Position numbers and translations under genes: made by a program. DNA of 64,000 nt from Mucilaginibacter sp. 44-25 (lineage in GTDB: Bacteria > Bacteroidota > Bacteroidia > Sphingobacteriales > Sphingobacteriaceae), in NCBI GenBank assembly GCA_001898335.1, contig MKTS01000009.1, positions 620,001 to 684,000 of the forward strand, read 5' to 3'. This document shows, in pieces, positions 42,240-50,605 of this stretch (the stretch's first letter is position 1; every line of letters starts with the position of its first letter). Below the pieces are notes generated by a model. That model was not told the origin of the DNA and did not search any database. It saw only the letters and a program-made list of their open reading frames with translations.

Positions 42240-43550
42240 CTATCCTACAAAAACATTCAGGATGAGCACCCCGGCCAGGCCGATCAGCGATACCAGGCTT
42301 TCCATTACCGACCACGACCGGAAGGTATCCTTCATGCTTAAATTAAAATACTCTTTAAATAACCAGAAACCCGAATCATTCACGTGAGAGAAGGCCAGGC
42401 TGCCCGCGCCAATGGCCAACACCATCAGGTTGGGGTTTACGCCGCCAGCGCTTACCAGCCCGGCAACTATCCCCGCCGCGGTTAAGCCCGCCACCGTGGC
42501 CGAACCCAGGCTAATACGGATGATAGCGGCGATTAACCAGCCCAGCAACAGTGGCGGCATATGCAGTTCGCCCAGGCGCGCGGCAATCAACTTATCTACG
42601 CCGCTGGCGGTAAGTACTTCCTTAAACGCGCCCGAACCTGCTATAATTAACAGGATGAGCGCAATATCTTTAACCGCATCAGTAAGCTGCCCCGATATAA
42701 CGGCCATACTTTTACCCTGCCTGATCCCCAGGGTGTAAATGGCCACCAGCAACGCGATCAGCATAACGATGGAAGGATCGCCCACCAGGGTGACCACTTT
42801 TACCATCAACGGGTTTTGCACATGCAGGTACGGAAAAAAAGCCGTAAGCATGAGCAGTAATACAGGGAGCAAAGCGGTAAAAAAGCTGATGAAAGCGCCG
42901 GGCATTTCCGCTTCGGTCATTTCGGCCGCCCTAAAGGTGGCCAGTGGCGCCGAAGGGATCTTTTTAAGAAATGTTGCGAAAACCGGCCCGGCCAGTATAA
43001 TGGCGGGGATGGCTATCATCAACCCGTAAATAAAGGTTTTGCCCATATCGGCATGGAACAGCACTACCAATGCCGATGGTGATGGGTGCGGGGGTAAAAA
43101 CCCGTGGGTAACCGATAATGACGCTATCATGGGCAGGCCGATAAATACGGCAGGCAGCTTATACTTATCCACCACCGAGAAAATGAGCGGCACCATCAGC
43201 ACAAAACCTATCCCATAAAAAAGCGGAATACCGATAATGAACCCCGCGGCGACCAGCGCCCATTGGATATGTTTTTGCCCTACCGCGCTTACCAGTACGC
43301 CTGCAATTCGCTGTGCCGCCCCGCTGGTAGCTACCAGTTTGCCCAGCATGGCCCCAAGACAAATGACAATCACCAGTCCGCCTAAAATATCACCAATGCC
43401 CTTTTGGATAGAGGCCGTTATTTTGTTGACCGGTATACCCAATAACAACCCGGCGGCTATTGATACCAGCAGGAAAGCCACAAAAGGGTTTATCTTGCCC
43501 CAGCTTACCAGCAGCACGAGCAGCACGATACATAAAAAAATAACCAGCAT
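42240..43550 (-). CDS. GntP-family gluconate/organic acid permease
   Basis: A 436-residue permease with 12-14 helices. GINPFVAFLLVSIAAGLLLG-type start, KGIGDILGGLVIVICLGAML, then GFLPPHPSPSALVVLFHADM and AIGAGSLAFSHVNDSGFW, the best known GntP/GntT motifs. It would import gluconate or a similar sugar acid with a proton. It is co-transcribed with the secreted hydrolase (1-bp gap), which may prepare its substrate. No gluconate kinase is in the window. Confidence 0.9.
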   Translation of the reverse strand: MLVIFLCIVLLVLLVSWGKINPFVAFLLVSIAAGLLLGIPVNKITASIQKGIGDILGGLVIVICLGAMLGKLVATSGAAQRIAGVLVSAVGQKHIQWALVAAGFIIGIPLFYGIGFVLMVPLIFSVVDKYKLPAVFIGLPMIASLSVTHGFLPPHPSPSALVVLFHADMGKTFIYGLMIAIPAIILAGPVFATFLKKIPSAPLATFRAAEMTEAEMPGAFISFFTALLPVLLLMLTAFFPYLHVQNPLMVKVVTLVGDPSIVMLIALLVAIYTLGIRQGKSMAVISGQLTDAVKDIALILLIIAGSGAFKEVLTASGVDKLIAARLGELHMPPLLLGWLIAAIIRISLGSATVAGLTAAGIVAGLVSAGGVNPNLMVLAIGAGSLAFSHVNDSGFWLFKEYFNLSMKDTFRSWSVMESLVSLIGLAGVLILNVFVG

Positions 43551-43660
43551 AGTTTTAAGCTTTATAACAGGTGCCCGAAGGCCGGTAAGCCTAATGTATG
43601 ATTTCTATTTTTGCCACAGACTAATTTTTTCAATTATCCGTGTAAAAAACTTGTGCGGGT

Positions 43661-44482
43661 TTAGGGATGAATGGTGTAAGTAGCGGAGCGACTGTAGTGC
43701 CCGTAAGTATCACGCGCCAGCAGGTAAAAGCTCAGCTTACTGTCTGGTTGGACAGCATTGGCCGGTAACATAACCACTCTTTGCAATGAGTGGCGTGTTA
43801 CCCCACGCCCTAAGCTTTTATCAGGCGCAACAGAACTATCGCCGCTCACCGGTGAATCTTTAACATTGTTCAGTGTCAAAAGCACCACACGGGCGTTGGT
43901 TAGGCCATAATCATCAGCGGCTACGCCATTGATCTTAATACTTAGCGAATCACTCTTTTTACGGTTACGGATGATGGCTACATTTTTAAGGTGGATAACG
44001 GGCGGCATATCCCTAATTACTTTTATCGCATAAGCCGCGGATAGTTGACGGCCTACCCGTACCCGGTAGGTTACCGGCGAGTTGATGGTTTTGCCGCCAT
44101 TCCAGTATTTGCCATCGGGGGAGCCGTTGAGCTTTACGTTGCTGCCGTCGTCAAATACAAGGGCCACGCCTTTTACAGGCTGCCGGGTAAATATATGCCA
44201 GGCGAGCTGCGTACCGGCATCTACAGAGAGGTTAAACTTGTTCCACCGGCGCTCATCAGTGCTGATGTATAGCGGTGGTTTAATGGCTAAACTGAGCGAT
44301 CGTATACCAGGCAACCATTGTTCGGGTTTTTCTACCGCGCAAAAAGCCACGTCATGAGTAACGGCATTATTGCCGGATAAAGCAGCGGCGTTTCCCTTAT
44401 TCAAGTAGAGGTATACCACTGTGCCCAGCAATATCATTACCGGCAACGCAACCATTAGGAACTTTGTATAATATATTCGCAT
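43661..44482 (-). CDS. membrane-anchored hypothetical protein with beta domains
   Basis: A 273-residue protein with one N-terminal membrane helix (FLMVALPVMILLGTVVYLYL) and a periplasmic part of two to three beta domains. One region, INGVAADDYGLTNARVVLLT, resembles the Ig-like modules of DUF4175-type proteins, and DGSNVKLNGSPDGKYWNGGK resembles a chitobiase C-terminal-like fold. No catalytic motif is visible. It is monocistronic. I cannot give a function. Confidence 0.6.
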   Translation of the reverse strand: MRIYYTKFLMVALPVMILLGTVVYLYLNKGNAAALSGNNAVTHDVAFCAVEKPEQWLPGIRSLSLAIKPPLYISTDERRWNKFNLSVDAGTQLAWHIFTRQPVKGVALVFDDGSNVKLNGSPDGKYWNGGKTINSPVTYRVRVGRQLSAAYAIKVIRDMPPVIHLKNVAIIRNRKKSDSLSIKINGVAADDYGLTNARVVLLTLNNVKDSPVSGDSSVAPDKSLGRGVTRHSLQRVVMLPANAVQPDSKLSFYLLARDTYGHYSRSATYTIHP

Positions 44483-44594
44483 GCTTACTCTTTAACAATA
44501 CGATGGATAGTGCTGCGGGGTTGGCTGAGTGATAGCGGCTTTGTAATATTTTGCTTAATAAACCCATTACCAAAACAAATACCTGCAGGAATAG

Positions 44595-44602
44595 TAAATT
44601 TG
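44595..44602 (+). promoter_or_regulatory. -7 promoter box of the RDD gene
   Basis: TAAATTTG matches the consensus and lies 42 nt before the ATG at 44645. Confidence 0.35.
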
Positions 44603-44644
44603 AACACGCAAACAATTTACTGGCGGCGGCTTTATACTAACAAC

Positions 44645-45274
44645 ATGGAAGAGCAGTACTACATATCATATAACGAACAGGAAGAAGGCCCCTACACGCT
44701 GCAGCAGATCATGCAAATGAACCCCGATGTGGATACCATGATAATGGCACCAAACGCTGCCGACTGGCAGCGCGCATCAGACCTGCCGGAGCTGTTCCAA
44801 TATTTTGAAAGCCGTGGTTTTTACTTCCCTACCGAAGATAACCTGGCTTCGTTCTGGATAAGGCTGCTGGCTTATTTGATCGACGCGATCATTATATCGC
44901 TCATGATATCGGCACTGCTGCCGGGGCTTATTATGCAAACCCTGGAAGTGACAAAAAGCGACGCCATCACTACCGAAGCCTTGCTGATACGCCTTAAATT
45001 TAACGCAGTGGTCTTTATTTTCTCCACTATTTATAACACCTTGTGGGAGGCATCATCCATGCGGGGCAGTTTAGGTAAAATACTTTGCCGCCTGGCAGTA
45101 AGTGATGAGGATGGGCGGAAACTGACCATAGGGAGAGCGCTACTGCGCAACCTGGGTAAATTTGTTTCGGGGCTGGTACTATGGGTAGGCTACCTTGCCG
45201 TACTGTGGGACAGCCGCAACCAGGCCTGGCATGATAAATGGGCCAAAACCTACGTACTGGTTAAAAACAGGTAA
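44645..45274 (+). CDS. GYF_2-RDD membrane protein
   Basis: A 209-residue protein from ATG 44645. Residues 1-55 are a GYF_2 (DUF4339) domain: YYISYNEQEEGPYTLQQIMQ and NAADWQRASDLPELF. An RDD domain with three helices follows: FWIRLLAYLIDAIIISLMIS, SSMRGSLGKILCRLAVSDED and QAWHDKWAKTYVLVK. The family has been linked to ion exchange but is poorly known. Upstream in-frame starts to 44510 lie in the promoter region. A second protein of the same architecture is encoded at 51.8 kb. Confidence 0.85.
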   Translation: MEEQYYISYNEQEEGPYTLQQIMQMNPDVDTMIMAPNAADWQRASDLPELFQYFESRGFYFPTEDNLASFWIRLLAYLIDAIIISLMISALLPGLIMQTLEVTKSDAITTEALLIRLKFNAVVFIFSTIYNTLWEASSMRGSLGKILCRLAVSDEDGRKLTIGRALLRNLGKFVSGLVLWVGYLAVLWDSRNQAWHDKWAKTYVLVKNR

Positions 45275-45301
45275 CGGGCTTAAAAATAATATTCCATAAA
45301 A

Positions 45302-45359
45302 AAAGTGGTGAGCCATTCAGTCACGTTACAGCAACCGAATTACTCACCACTTTAATTTT
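45302..45359. terminator. bidirectional terminator between convergent genes
   Basis: The arms aaagtggtgag (45302-45312) and ctcaccacttt (45343-45353) pair across a 30-nt loop. T-runs follow on both strands (ttttt at 45356 and the A-run before 45302), so it can end both the RDD gene and the minus-strand lipoprotein gene. Confidence 0.7.
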
Positions 45360-45370
45360 TTAGCGGGACC

Positions 45371-46435
45371 TTATTGATATTGTATGTACAGCGGGTACGG
45401 GCTATAGCGCGACAATACTTCCTGCGGAGTTAGCATATGGTGCGGCGCTTTCTTGATATCGTTTTTGTAGAACAATTTAAAGCCCGTGAACTGTACCGGC
45501 TCCTGGTTAATAAAGTAGCGGTAAGTACCGGTTTTCAGGTCGGGTTCGCCCCAGCCATCCATATCCATTACCACCTGCACTTCGGGGCGCAGCTTAATGT
45601 TTTTATAGTTGGTAACCATTTTACGGGTAAAGCGGTGTACAATTAATATTTTTGGTGGCAGGCCATTCTTCTTTACCAGATCAGCCAGGTAGCCCGATAC
45701 ATAGTTTACATCGGCCGCGTCATAAGTACCTATCTTTTTGCCTGGCTTGGTGCCATCTTTCATAGAAAATTCAGGGTCCATACCAAAATGCACTTGTGGC
45801 ATTTTAAGATATTTCTCCAGCAAAGGTAATTCGGCATGGATGGTGCTTAACGCTACCTGCACATCCAGGAACACCAGCGCATGGGCTTTTTTAGCCAGTA
45901 CCAGCACGCTGTCAATCTGTTTAAAAGGCATGCGGTAACGGTATTTGCCATCTTTACCGCCATCTCCCTGGGCCACTACCGCAATATAGTGCAGTGCCGG
46001 CATTACCGGTGTTTTAGGATCGGCTTTTTCCCAGGCTTTAACTTCGGTTTTTAACTTAGCCAGCATTTGGTTTGGCGGCAATTCGCCCAGTATACCCATT
46101 TTTTTAGAGTACAGGTTACCGTAAAATGCTACTACACGGTAAAAAGGCAGTATAGCGCCACCCAACGGATATGGCGCACCTTTTACAGGCCAGCGGCCGG
46201 TAGTATCGTTATGCGCGTTAAACTTAAGCAGCGAATCGTATTTGGCCTTGTCAACCGGCGGGTAGCTCGATTTAACCACGCTTAGCGTGTCCGGCGCATC
46301 GCCCGCTGCCTTTGCTTTTTTTGAAGTATCGGAATTTTTACCGCCTTTTGCACCGCCGCTATTGCCGCAACTGCTTAAAATGACCAATGAAAGAGCGAGT
46401 ACAAGGCCCGAAAATAGAACGTTTTTGAATTTCAT
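45371..46435 (-). CDS. hypothetical lipoprotein, possible TIM-barrel hydrolase-like
   Basis: A 354-residue lipoprotein (LVLALSLVILSSC, Cys23) with a Gly/Lys/Ser-rich spacer to about residue 50. The body reads as a beta/alpha barrel: LGGAILPFYRVVAFYGNLYS, TPVMPALHYIAVVAQGD, ALVFLDVQVALSTIHAELPL, PQVHFGMDPEFSMKD, KILIVHRFTRKMV and VQVVMDMDGWGEPD. Acidic and His residues sit at strand ends, as in glycoside hydrolase-like barrels. The family has no proven activity. A short palindrome (46447-46460) lies just upstream of the start. Confidence 0.7.
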   Translation of the reverse strand: MKFKNVLFSGLVLALSLVILSSCGNSGGAKGGKNSDTSKKAKAAGDAPDTLSVVKSSYPPVDKAKYDSLLKFNAHNDTTGRWPVKGAPYPLGGAILPFYRVVAFYGNLYSKKMGILGELPPNQMLAKLKTEVKAWEKADPKTPVMPALHYIAVVAQGDGGKDGKYRYRMPFKQIDSVLVLAKKAHALVFLDVQVALSTIHAELPLLEKYLKMPQVHFGMDPEFSMKDGTKPGKKIGTYDAADVNYVSGYLADLVKKNGLPPKILIVHRFTRKMVTNYKNIKLRPEVQVVMDMDGWGEPDLKTGTYRYFINQEPVQFTGFKLFYKNDIKKAPHHMLTPQEVLSRYSPYPLYIQYQ

Positions 46436-46446
46436 AAAGGTAATTG

Positions 46447-46460
46447 CGAACGTGCGTTCG
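46447..46460. promoter_or_regulatory. palindrome upstream of the lipoprotein gene
   Basis: cgaacg-tg-cgttcg is an inverted repeat with 6-bp arms and a 2-bp centre, ending 12 bp before the ATG at 46435. Placement fits an operator or a translation-blocking hairpin. Confidence 0.3.
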
Positions 46461-46513
46461 TTTAGTGTTTAGTATTGTTTGAGTTTACCAATGTAAAGAT
46501 AAAAATAGCAGGT

Positions 46514-47404
46514 TTAACAACCTCTGTTTTTAAAAAATTTTCCAAAAACACCCAAAGGCAGTTTAGGGCCCGCTGTAGCCTGTAAATATAGTTCGCCTAT
46601 TTCCAGGTTCTGTACTTTGGGGAAGGCGCTTTTTATCAGGTTCTCAATGATCACCGATGAAAACCCGAGCGAGTAAGTATTGAGGATGAGGAAATGCTCC
46701 TCCGGGTCGAGCAATTTGATCACATCATGGATCATCTCGTTGATGTTATCCTCCAGCTTCCATTTCTCGCCGTTGGGGCCATTACCATAAGCGGGCGGGT
46801 CGAGGATAATGCCGTTGTAGGTTTTGCCCCGCTTTACCTCGCGCTTAACAAACTTCAGGGCGTCCTCCACCATCCAGCGGATATCCTTAATGCCCGATAG
46901 TTCCTGGTTTTCGTTGGCCCAGGTAACCACCTGCTTTATAGAGTCCACATGTGTGGTATCTGCACCCGCGGCCCGCGCTATCAGCGACGCGCCACCTGTA
47001 TAAGCAAACAGGTTAAGCACCTTAGGGTTAGGCGTGGTAAATTTTTTGATGTTGCCGGATATGTAATCCCAGTTTACGGCCTGCTCGGGGAAAATACCTA
47101 CGTGTTTAAAAGAGGTTAAACCCAGGCGGAATTTAATGGCTACATCGTCGTTTTGATATTCGATGTGCCAGCGGTCGGGTATCTGGGGCGATTTCTTTAC
47201 CCAGTCGCCAGCGGTAGCTGAACGGCCCTTAAACCTGATATGGTGCAGCCGCTGCCATTCGCTTTGGTTAAGCGCTTTGCCCCAAACCGCCTGCGGTTCG
47301 GGACGTATCAGTATGAGGTTACCAAAACGTTCCAGCTTTTCAAAATCGCCGCAATCTATCAGCTCGTAATCTTTCCAGTGCGTTGGGGTGAGGAGGTTGA
47401 TCAT
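46514..47404 (-). CDS. class I SAM-dependent methyltransferase (RlmI-like)
   Basis: A 296-residue methyltransferase. The SAM motif is KVLNLFAYTGGASLIARAAG (about 128-147), the catalytic-type motif is IILDPPAYGNGPNGEKW, and LILNTYSLGFSS follows. The DPPAYG box and FAYTGGASL signature are shared with 23S rRNA cytosine C5 methyltransferases of the RlmI/RlmK group, though the Cys that performs catalysis there is not evident next to the usual site. The N-terminus (DYELIDCGDFEKLERFGNLI) matches the Bacteroidota subtype. rRNA is the likely but unproven substrate. Confidence 0.8.
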   Translation of the reverse strand: MINLLTPTHWKDYELIDCGDFEKLERFGNLILIRPEPQAVWGKALNQSEWQRLHHIRFKGRSATAGDWVKKSPQIPDRWHIEYQNDDVAIKFRLGLTSFKHVGIFPEQAVNWDYISGNIKKFTTPNPKVLNLFAYTGGASLIARAAGADTTHVDSIKQVVTWANENQELSGIKDIRWMVEDALKFVKREVKRGKTYNGIILDPPAYGNGPNGEKWKLEDNINEMIHDVIKLLDPEEHFLILNTYSLGFSSVIIENLIKSAFPKVQNLEIGELYLQATAGPKLPLGVFGKFFKNRGC

Positions 47405-47408
47405 TCTT

Positions 47409-47634
47409 AGTGATTAGAGGTTAGTTAATTAGAGATTAGGCCTAACCGTTTATTATTTAGTGATCAGAGATTTGTTAATCAGTGATCAGTATTAACATTC
47501 AATAAAAATGCAAATATAGTTAGTTGTGGGAGATTAGGAGTTAGTTAATTAGAGAATGGGACTAAATCAGTTAAGAACCCCTTTCTTCGCAAAAAGAAAA
47601 CTAATCTCCAATCACTAATTAACTAATCTCTAAC
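47409..47634. repeat. dispersed ATTAG-type inverted repeats
   Basis: Three related arms: 47409-47441 and 47528-47560 in direct orientation (ttagttaattagaga shared) and 47600-47634 inverted (ctaatctccaatcac, taattaactaatctc). They fill the gap between the methyltransferase and mlaF genes. A shorter pair of the same family lies at 60151-60278. AT-rich inverted arms of this kind look like a MITE-like intergenic element. Confidence 0.6.
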
Positions 47635-48387
47635 CTACAACTTCCCCTTCGCCGCCTGCATAAATTTGCTGGCGAATACAAAGTCGTTAAGTTCCTGGTT
47701 ATCGGTATGGGCTATTTCTTTATTGGAGCCTTCCCACCATTTCTGGCCCTGGTGCAGGAAAATAATATGGTCGCCTATGCCCATTACGGAGTTCATATCG
47801 TGGGTTACCACAACGGTGGTCATGTTATACTCAATGGTAAGGTCGGCTATCAGTTCATCTATCAGGATGGATGTTTTAGGGTCGAGGCCCGAGTTAGGCT
47901 CATCCACAAACAAAAACTTAGGCTCCATAGAAATAGCGCGGGCAATACCCACACGCTTTTTCATACCGCCTGATAGTTCTGAAGGGTAAAGTTTGTTACG
48001 CCCTTTAAGGTTAACACGTTCCAGGCAAAAGTTGGCGCGGTCGCGTTTCTCGCTGATAGACTGGGTGGTGAACAGGTTAAGCGGGAACATAATGTTCTCC
48101 TCAACCGTCATGCTGTCAAACAAAGCCGAGTTCTGGAAAAGCATCCCTATTTGGGTACGTATGGGTACACGCTGCTCAAAATCCATTTCAGTAAAGTTCT
48201 CCCCTTCAAAAAACACCTGGCCTTTGGTGGGTTCATGCAAACCCACGATACATTTAAGCATGGTGGTTTTACCCGAGCCCGAACCACCGATGATCAGGTT
48301 GTTCTTCCCGGTTTGAAAGGTGGCCGATATACCTTTTAATACCTCGTTCTCGCCAAAGGTCTTGTAAATGTCCTTAACTTCAATCAT
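47635..48387 (-). CDS. MlaF-type ABC ATPase, second copy
   Basis: A 250-residue ABC ATPase of the MlaF subgroup: Walker A GGSGSGKT (34-41), LFQNSALFDSMTVEENIMFP, signature LSGGMKKRVGIARAI and Walker B FLFVDEPNSGLDP. It overlaps the mlaE-type permease gene by 4 bp. It is a distinct paralogue of the ATPase at 28 kb, differing in the Walker A box and throughout. No MCE gene follows here; the partner may be encoded elsewhere or be shared with the first operon. Confidence 0.9.
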   Translation of the reverse strand: MIEVKDIYKTFGENEVLKGISATFQTGKNNLIIGGSGSGKTTMLKCIVGLHEPTKGQVFFEGENFTEMDFEQRVPIRTQIGMLFQNSALFDSMTVEENIMFPLNLFTTQSISEKRDRANFCLERVNLKGRNKLYPSELSGGMKKRVGIARAISMEPKFLFVDEPNSGLDPKTSILIDELIADLTIEYNMTTVVVTHDMNSVMGIGDHIIFLHQGQKWWEGSNKEIAHTDNQELNDFVFASKFMQAAKGKL

Positions 48388-49115
48388 AGCATTAAACGGG
48401 TAATAACGAGGTCGGCAAATAAGATCATTACGCAGCTGTACACCACACCACGTGTGGCCGACTGGCCTACCTCAAGCGCGCCGCCCGAGGTATAAAAGCC
48501 CTGGTAAGAACATATAGAAGCAATAAGGAACCCAAATACTACCGCTTTTACCAGCGCCACGCGTATGGTAAGCCCGTCGAAGCCATCAACCACACCGGCA
48601 ACATAATCGGCAGGGGTAATTTCACTTCCGGCAAGGCAGGCAATATAACCACCGGTAATACCCAGGCAGATAGACATGATCACCAGCACCGGAACCATAC
48701 TTACGCCCGCGATAATCTTGGGCGAAATTAAATAACCGGGAGCGTTAACCCCCATAATTTCCAGGGCGTCTATCTGTTCGGTCACGCGCATGGTACCTAT
48801 CTGCGAAGCGAAGTTTGAACCTACCCTGCCCGCCAGTACCAATGAGGATATGGTGGGGCTAAACTCCAGGATATTGGAGTCGCGGGATATTTTACCGGCA
48901 ATACTCAGCGGCACCAGCGGGCTGGCCAGCTGAAAGGCTACCTGTATGGTAGTAGCCGCGCCAATAAATACAGAGATAATGGCGATAATCCCTAATGAAC
49001 CTATCCCTACCGATACCATTTCTCGCATCACTTCGGCCCAGTACACCTTAAATTTTTCCGGCCGTTTAAAGCTTAAGCGCAGCAGCAGGATATATTTTCC
49101 GAAACTTGTGAACAT
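48384..49115 (-). CDS. MlaE-type permease, second copy
   Basis: A 243-residue permease with the MlaE core LVLAGRVGSNFASQIGTMRV then TEQIDALEIMGVNAPGYLI, and VALVKAVVFGFLIASICSYQ near the end. It pairs with the overlapping ATPase. Compared with the 27-kb copy it lacks the N-terminal charged extension. It probably exports or imports lipids between the membranes. Confidence 0.9.
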   Translation of the reverse strand: MFTSFGKYILLLRLSFKRPEKFKVYWAEVMREMVSVGIGSLGIIAIISVFIGAATTIQVAFQLASPLVPLSIAGKISRDSNILEFSPTISSLVLAGRVGSNFASQIGTMRVTEQIDALEIMGVNAPGYLISPKIIAGVSMVPVLVIMSICLGITGGYIACLAGSEITPADYVAGVVDGFDGLTIRVALVKAVVFGFLIASICSYQGFYTSGGALEVGQSATRGVVYSCVMILFADLVITRLML

Positions 49116-49208
49116 AAATAGTGTAAAATTCTGCTAAAAATACATTTTTTAATTTAAGCTTTACAGCTTATGGGTAATTGCTTTACCTTGATCGCTAAAT
49201 ATTATTGT

Positions 49209-49913
49209 ATGAAAAACGCACTTATTACCGGTGCCACCAAAGGCATAGGCCGGGCCGTTTCCATCGCATTTGCTAAACAAGGAATAAACCTCTCAATTTG
49301 TTCTCGCAACCAGCAAGAATTATCAGATTTTACCGCTGAGTTACAACAACTGAACCCACAGATAAAGGTTTACGGCACCGTTGCCGACTGCAGCAAGCCC
49401 GATGAACTGAAAAATTTTGCCGTTTTCACCGAGAAAAATATGGGTTTCGTCGACATTATAGTGAATAATGTGGGGATGTACAGGCATGTTTCCATACTTA
49501 ATGACAACGACGACAGCTTCGAAAAACAGATAGCTACCAACCTGATGCCTGCCTATGAACTATACCGTTTCTTCGGTAAACGGATGGTTTCCGTCGGTAA
49601 AGGGCATATTTTCAATATATGCTCTGTAGCAGGTATTAACCCCATAGCAGAGGCCGGTATGTACAGTGTAACCAAATACGCTTTGCTGGGTCTTAATAAG
49701 GTAATGAGGCTCGAAATGCAGCAGCACGGTGTAAAAGTCACCGCTATCATCCCGGGCTCAACATTAACAGATTCGTGGAAAGGCATAACGGTTAACCCCG
49801 ATAACATGGTACTCCCCGAAGATGTGGCATCAGTAATAACCAACATACTCAGTATGAGCGCCGGTGCCAATGTTGACGAAGTGATGATTAAACCTGCACC
49901 GGGCCAGCTATAA
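49209..49913 (+). CDS. short-chain dehydrogenase/reductase
   Basis: A 234-residue SDR from ATG 49209. The cofactor loop is TGATKGIG (7-14), NNVGMYRHVS follows as the NNAG-type motif, and the catalytic Tyr and Lys lie in YSVTKYALLG. It is a single-domain reductase of the FabG-like group, with an unknown substrate. The in-frame ATG at 49170 would add 13 residues before the beta strand that opens the Rossmann fold, so I reject it. Confidence 0.88.
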   Translation: MKNALITGATKGIGRAVSIAFAKQGINLSICSRNQQELSDFTAELQQLNPQIKVYGTVADCSKPDELKNFAVFTEKNMGFVDIIVNNVGMYRHVSILNDNDDSFEKQIATNLMPAYELYRFFGKRMVSVGKGHIFNICSVAGINPIAEAGMYSVTKYALLGLNKVMRLEMQQHGVKVTAIIPGSTLTDSWKGITVNPDNMVLPEDVASVITNILSMSAGANVDEVMIKPAPGQL

Positions 49914-49935
49914 AAAAATATATTCCCTGTAAGAA

Positions 49936-49968
49936 GTCTCCCCTATTGGGGGAGATTTAGAGGGGGCC
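49936..49968. repeat. short palindromic intergenic repeat (CTCCCC..GGGGAG)
   Basis: gtctcccctattgggggaga, then tttagagggggc. Short repeats with this sequence (ctccccc...gggggag...agaggggg) are, from memory, common between genes in Sphingobacteriaceae. Only one copy was seen in the window. Confidence 0.45.
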
Positions 49969-49987
49969 CACTTAACAACTAAATAAA

Positions 49988-50602
49988 ATGGAAAAGAAAC
50001 TTTATCGCGACGAACAACACAAAGCCATTGGTGGGGTTTGCGCAGGCCTGGCAGAGTACTTTAATGTAGATGTATCTATTATAAGATTAGTATTTGTTTT
50101 GGCCCTGGTATTAAAAGGTGTAGGTGTTGTGCCCTACATTATCTTATGGATCGTTTTACCTAAAAAACCCTTTGGCTACCGCGATCCGTTTAAGCCCGGC
50201 GTAAACCCAATGCCCGGTTATGATAACCGCTACCACCAACCCTATGGCGATATAAAGGTTGATTATACCGTACCCCCGGTAAACCAGCCCGGCCAGCCTT
50301 TTATGTACCCTACCCCTAAACGCTCAAACGCGGGCGCTATCTTCGGTGTGGTACTTATAGCCTTAGGCTCCATTTTCCTGATCGATAACCTCAACTGGTT
50401 CCCTGATATTGATTTTGAAAGAGTTTGGCCGGTTATACTGGTATTGTTGGGTATCACCATTATCTTTAGCGGTAAAAAGAAACCCTGGACACAGCCCGAC
50501 GCTTATCAGCAGGATAAAAAGGAAGCGGACTTTACCGCCCCGGCACAGCCTGAAAGCACTGAAGATAAACAACACAATGATAACAACACCTCAACACTAT
50601 AA
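49988..50602 (+). CDS. PspC-domain membrane protein with LiaF-type helices
   Basis: A 204-residue protein. Residues 1-60 form a PspC domain: KLYRDEQHKAIGGVCAGLAE, YFNVDVSIIRLVFVLALVLK. A Pro/Gln-rich linker follows, then two helices of the DUF5668/LiaF type (GAIFGVVLIALGSIFLIDNL, VWPVILVLLGITIIFS) and a charged tail. PspC proteins take part in envelope stress sensing. The next gene starts 3 bp after its stop and encodes a related two-helix module. Confidence 0.87.
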   Translation: MEKKLYRDEQHKAIGGVCAGLAEYFNVDVSIIRLVFVLALVLKGVGVVPYIILWIVLPKKPFGYRDPFKPGVNPMPGYDNRYHQPYGDIKVDYTVPPVNQPGQPFMYPTPKRSNAGAIFGVVLIALGSIFLIDNLNWFPDIDFERVWPVILVLLGITIIFSGKKKPWTQPDAYQQDKKEADFTAPAQPESTEDKQHNDNNTSTL

Positions 50603-50605
50603 GCC

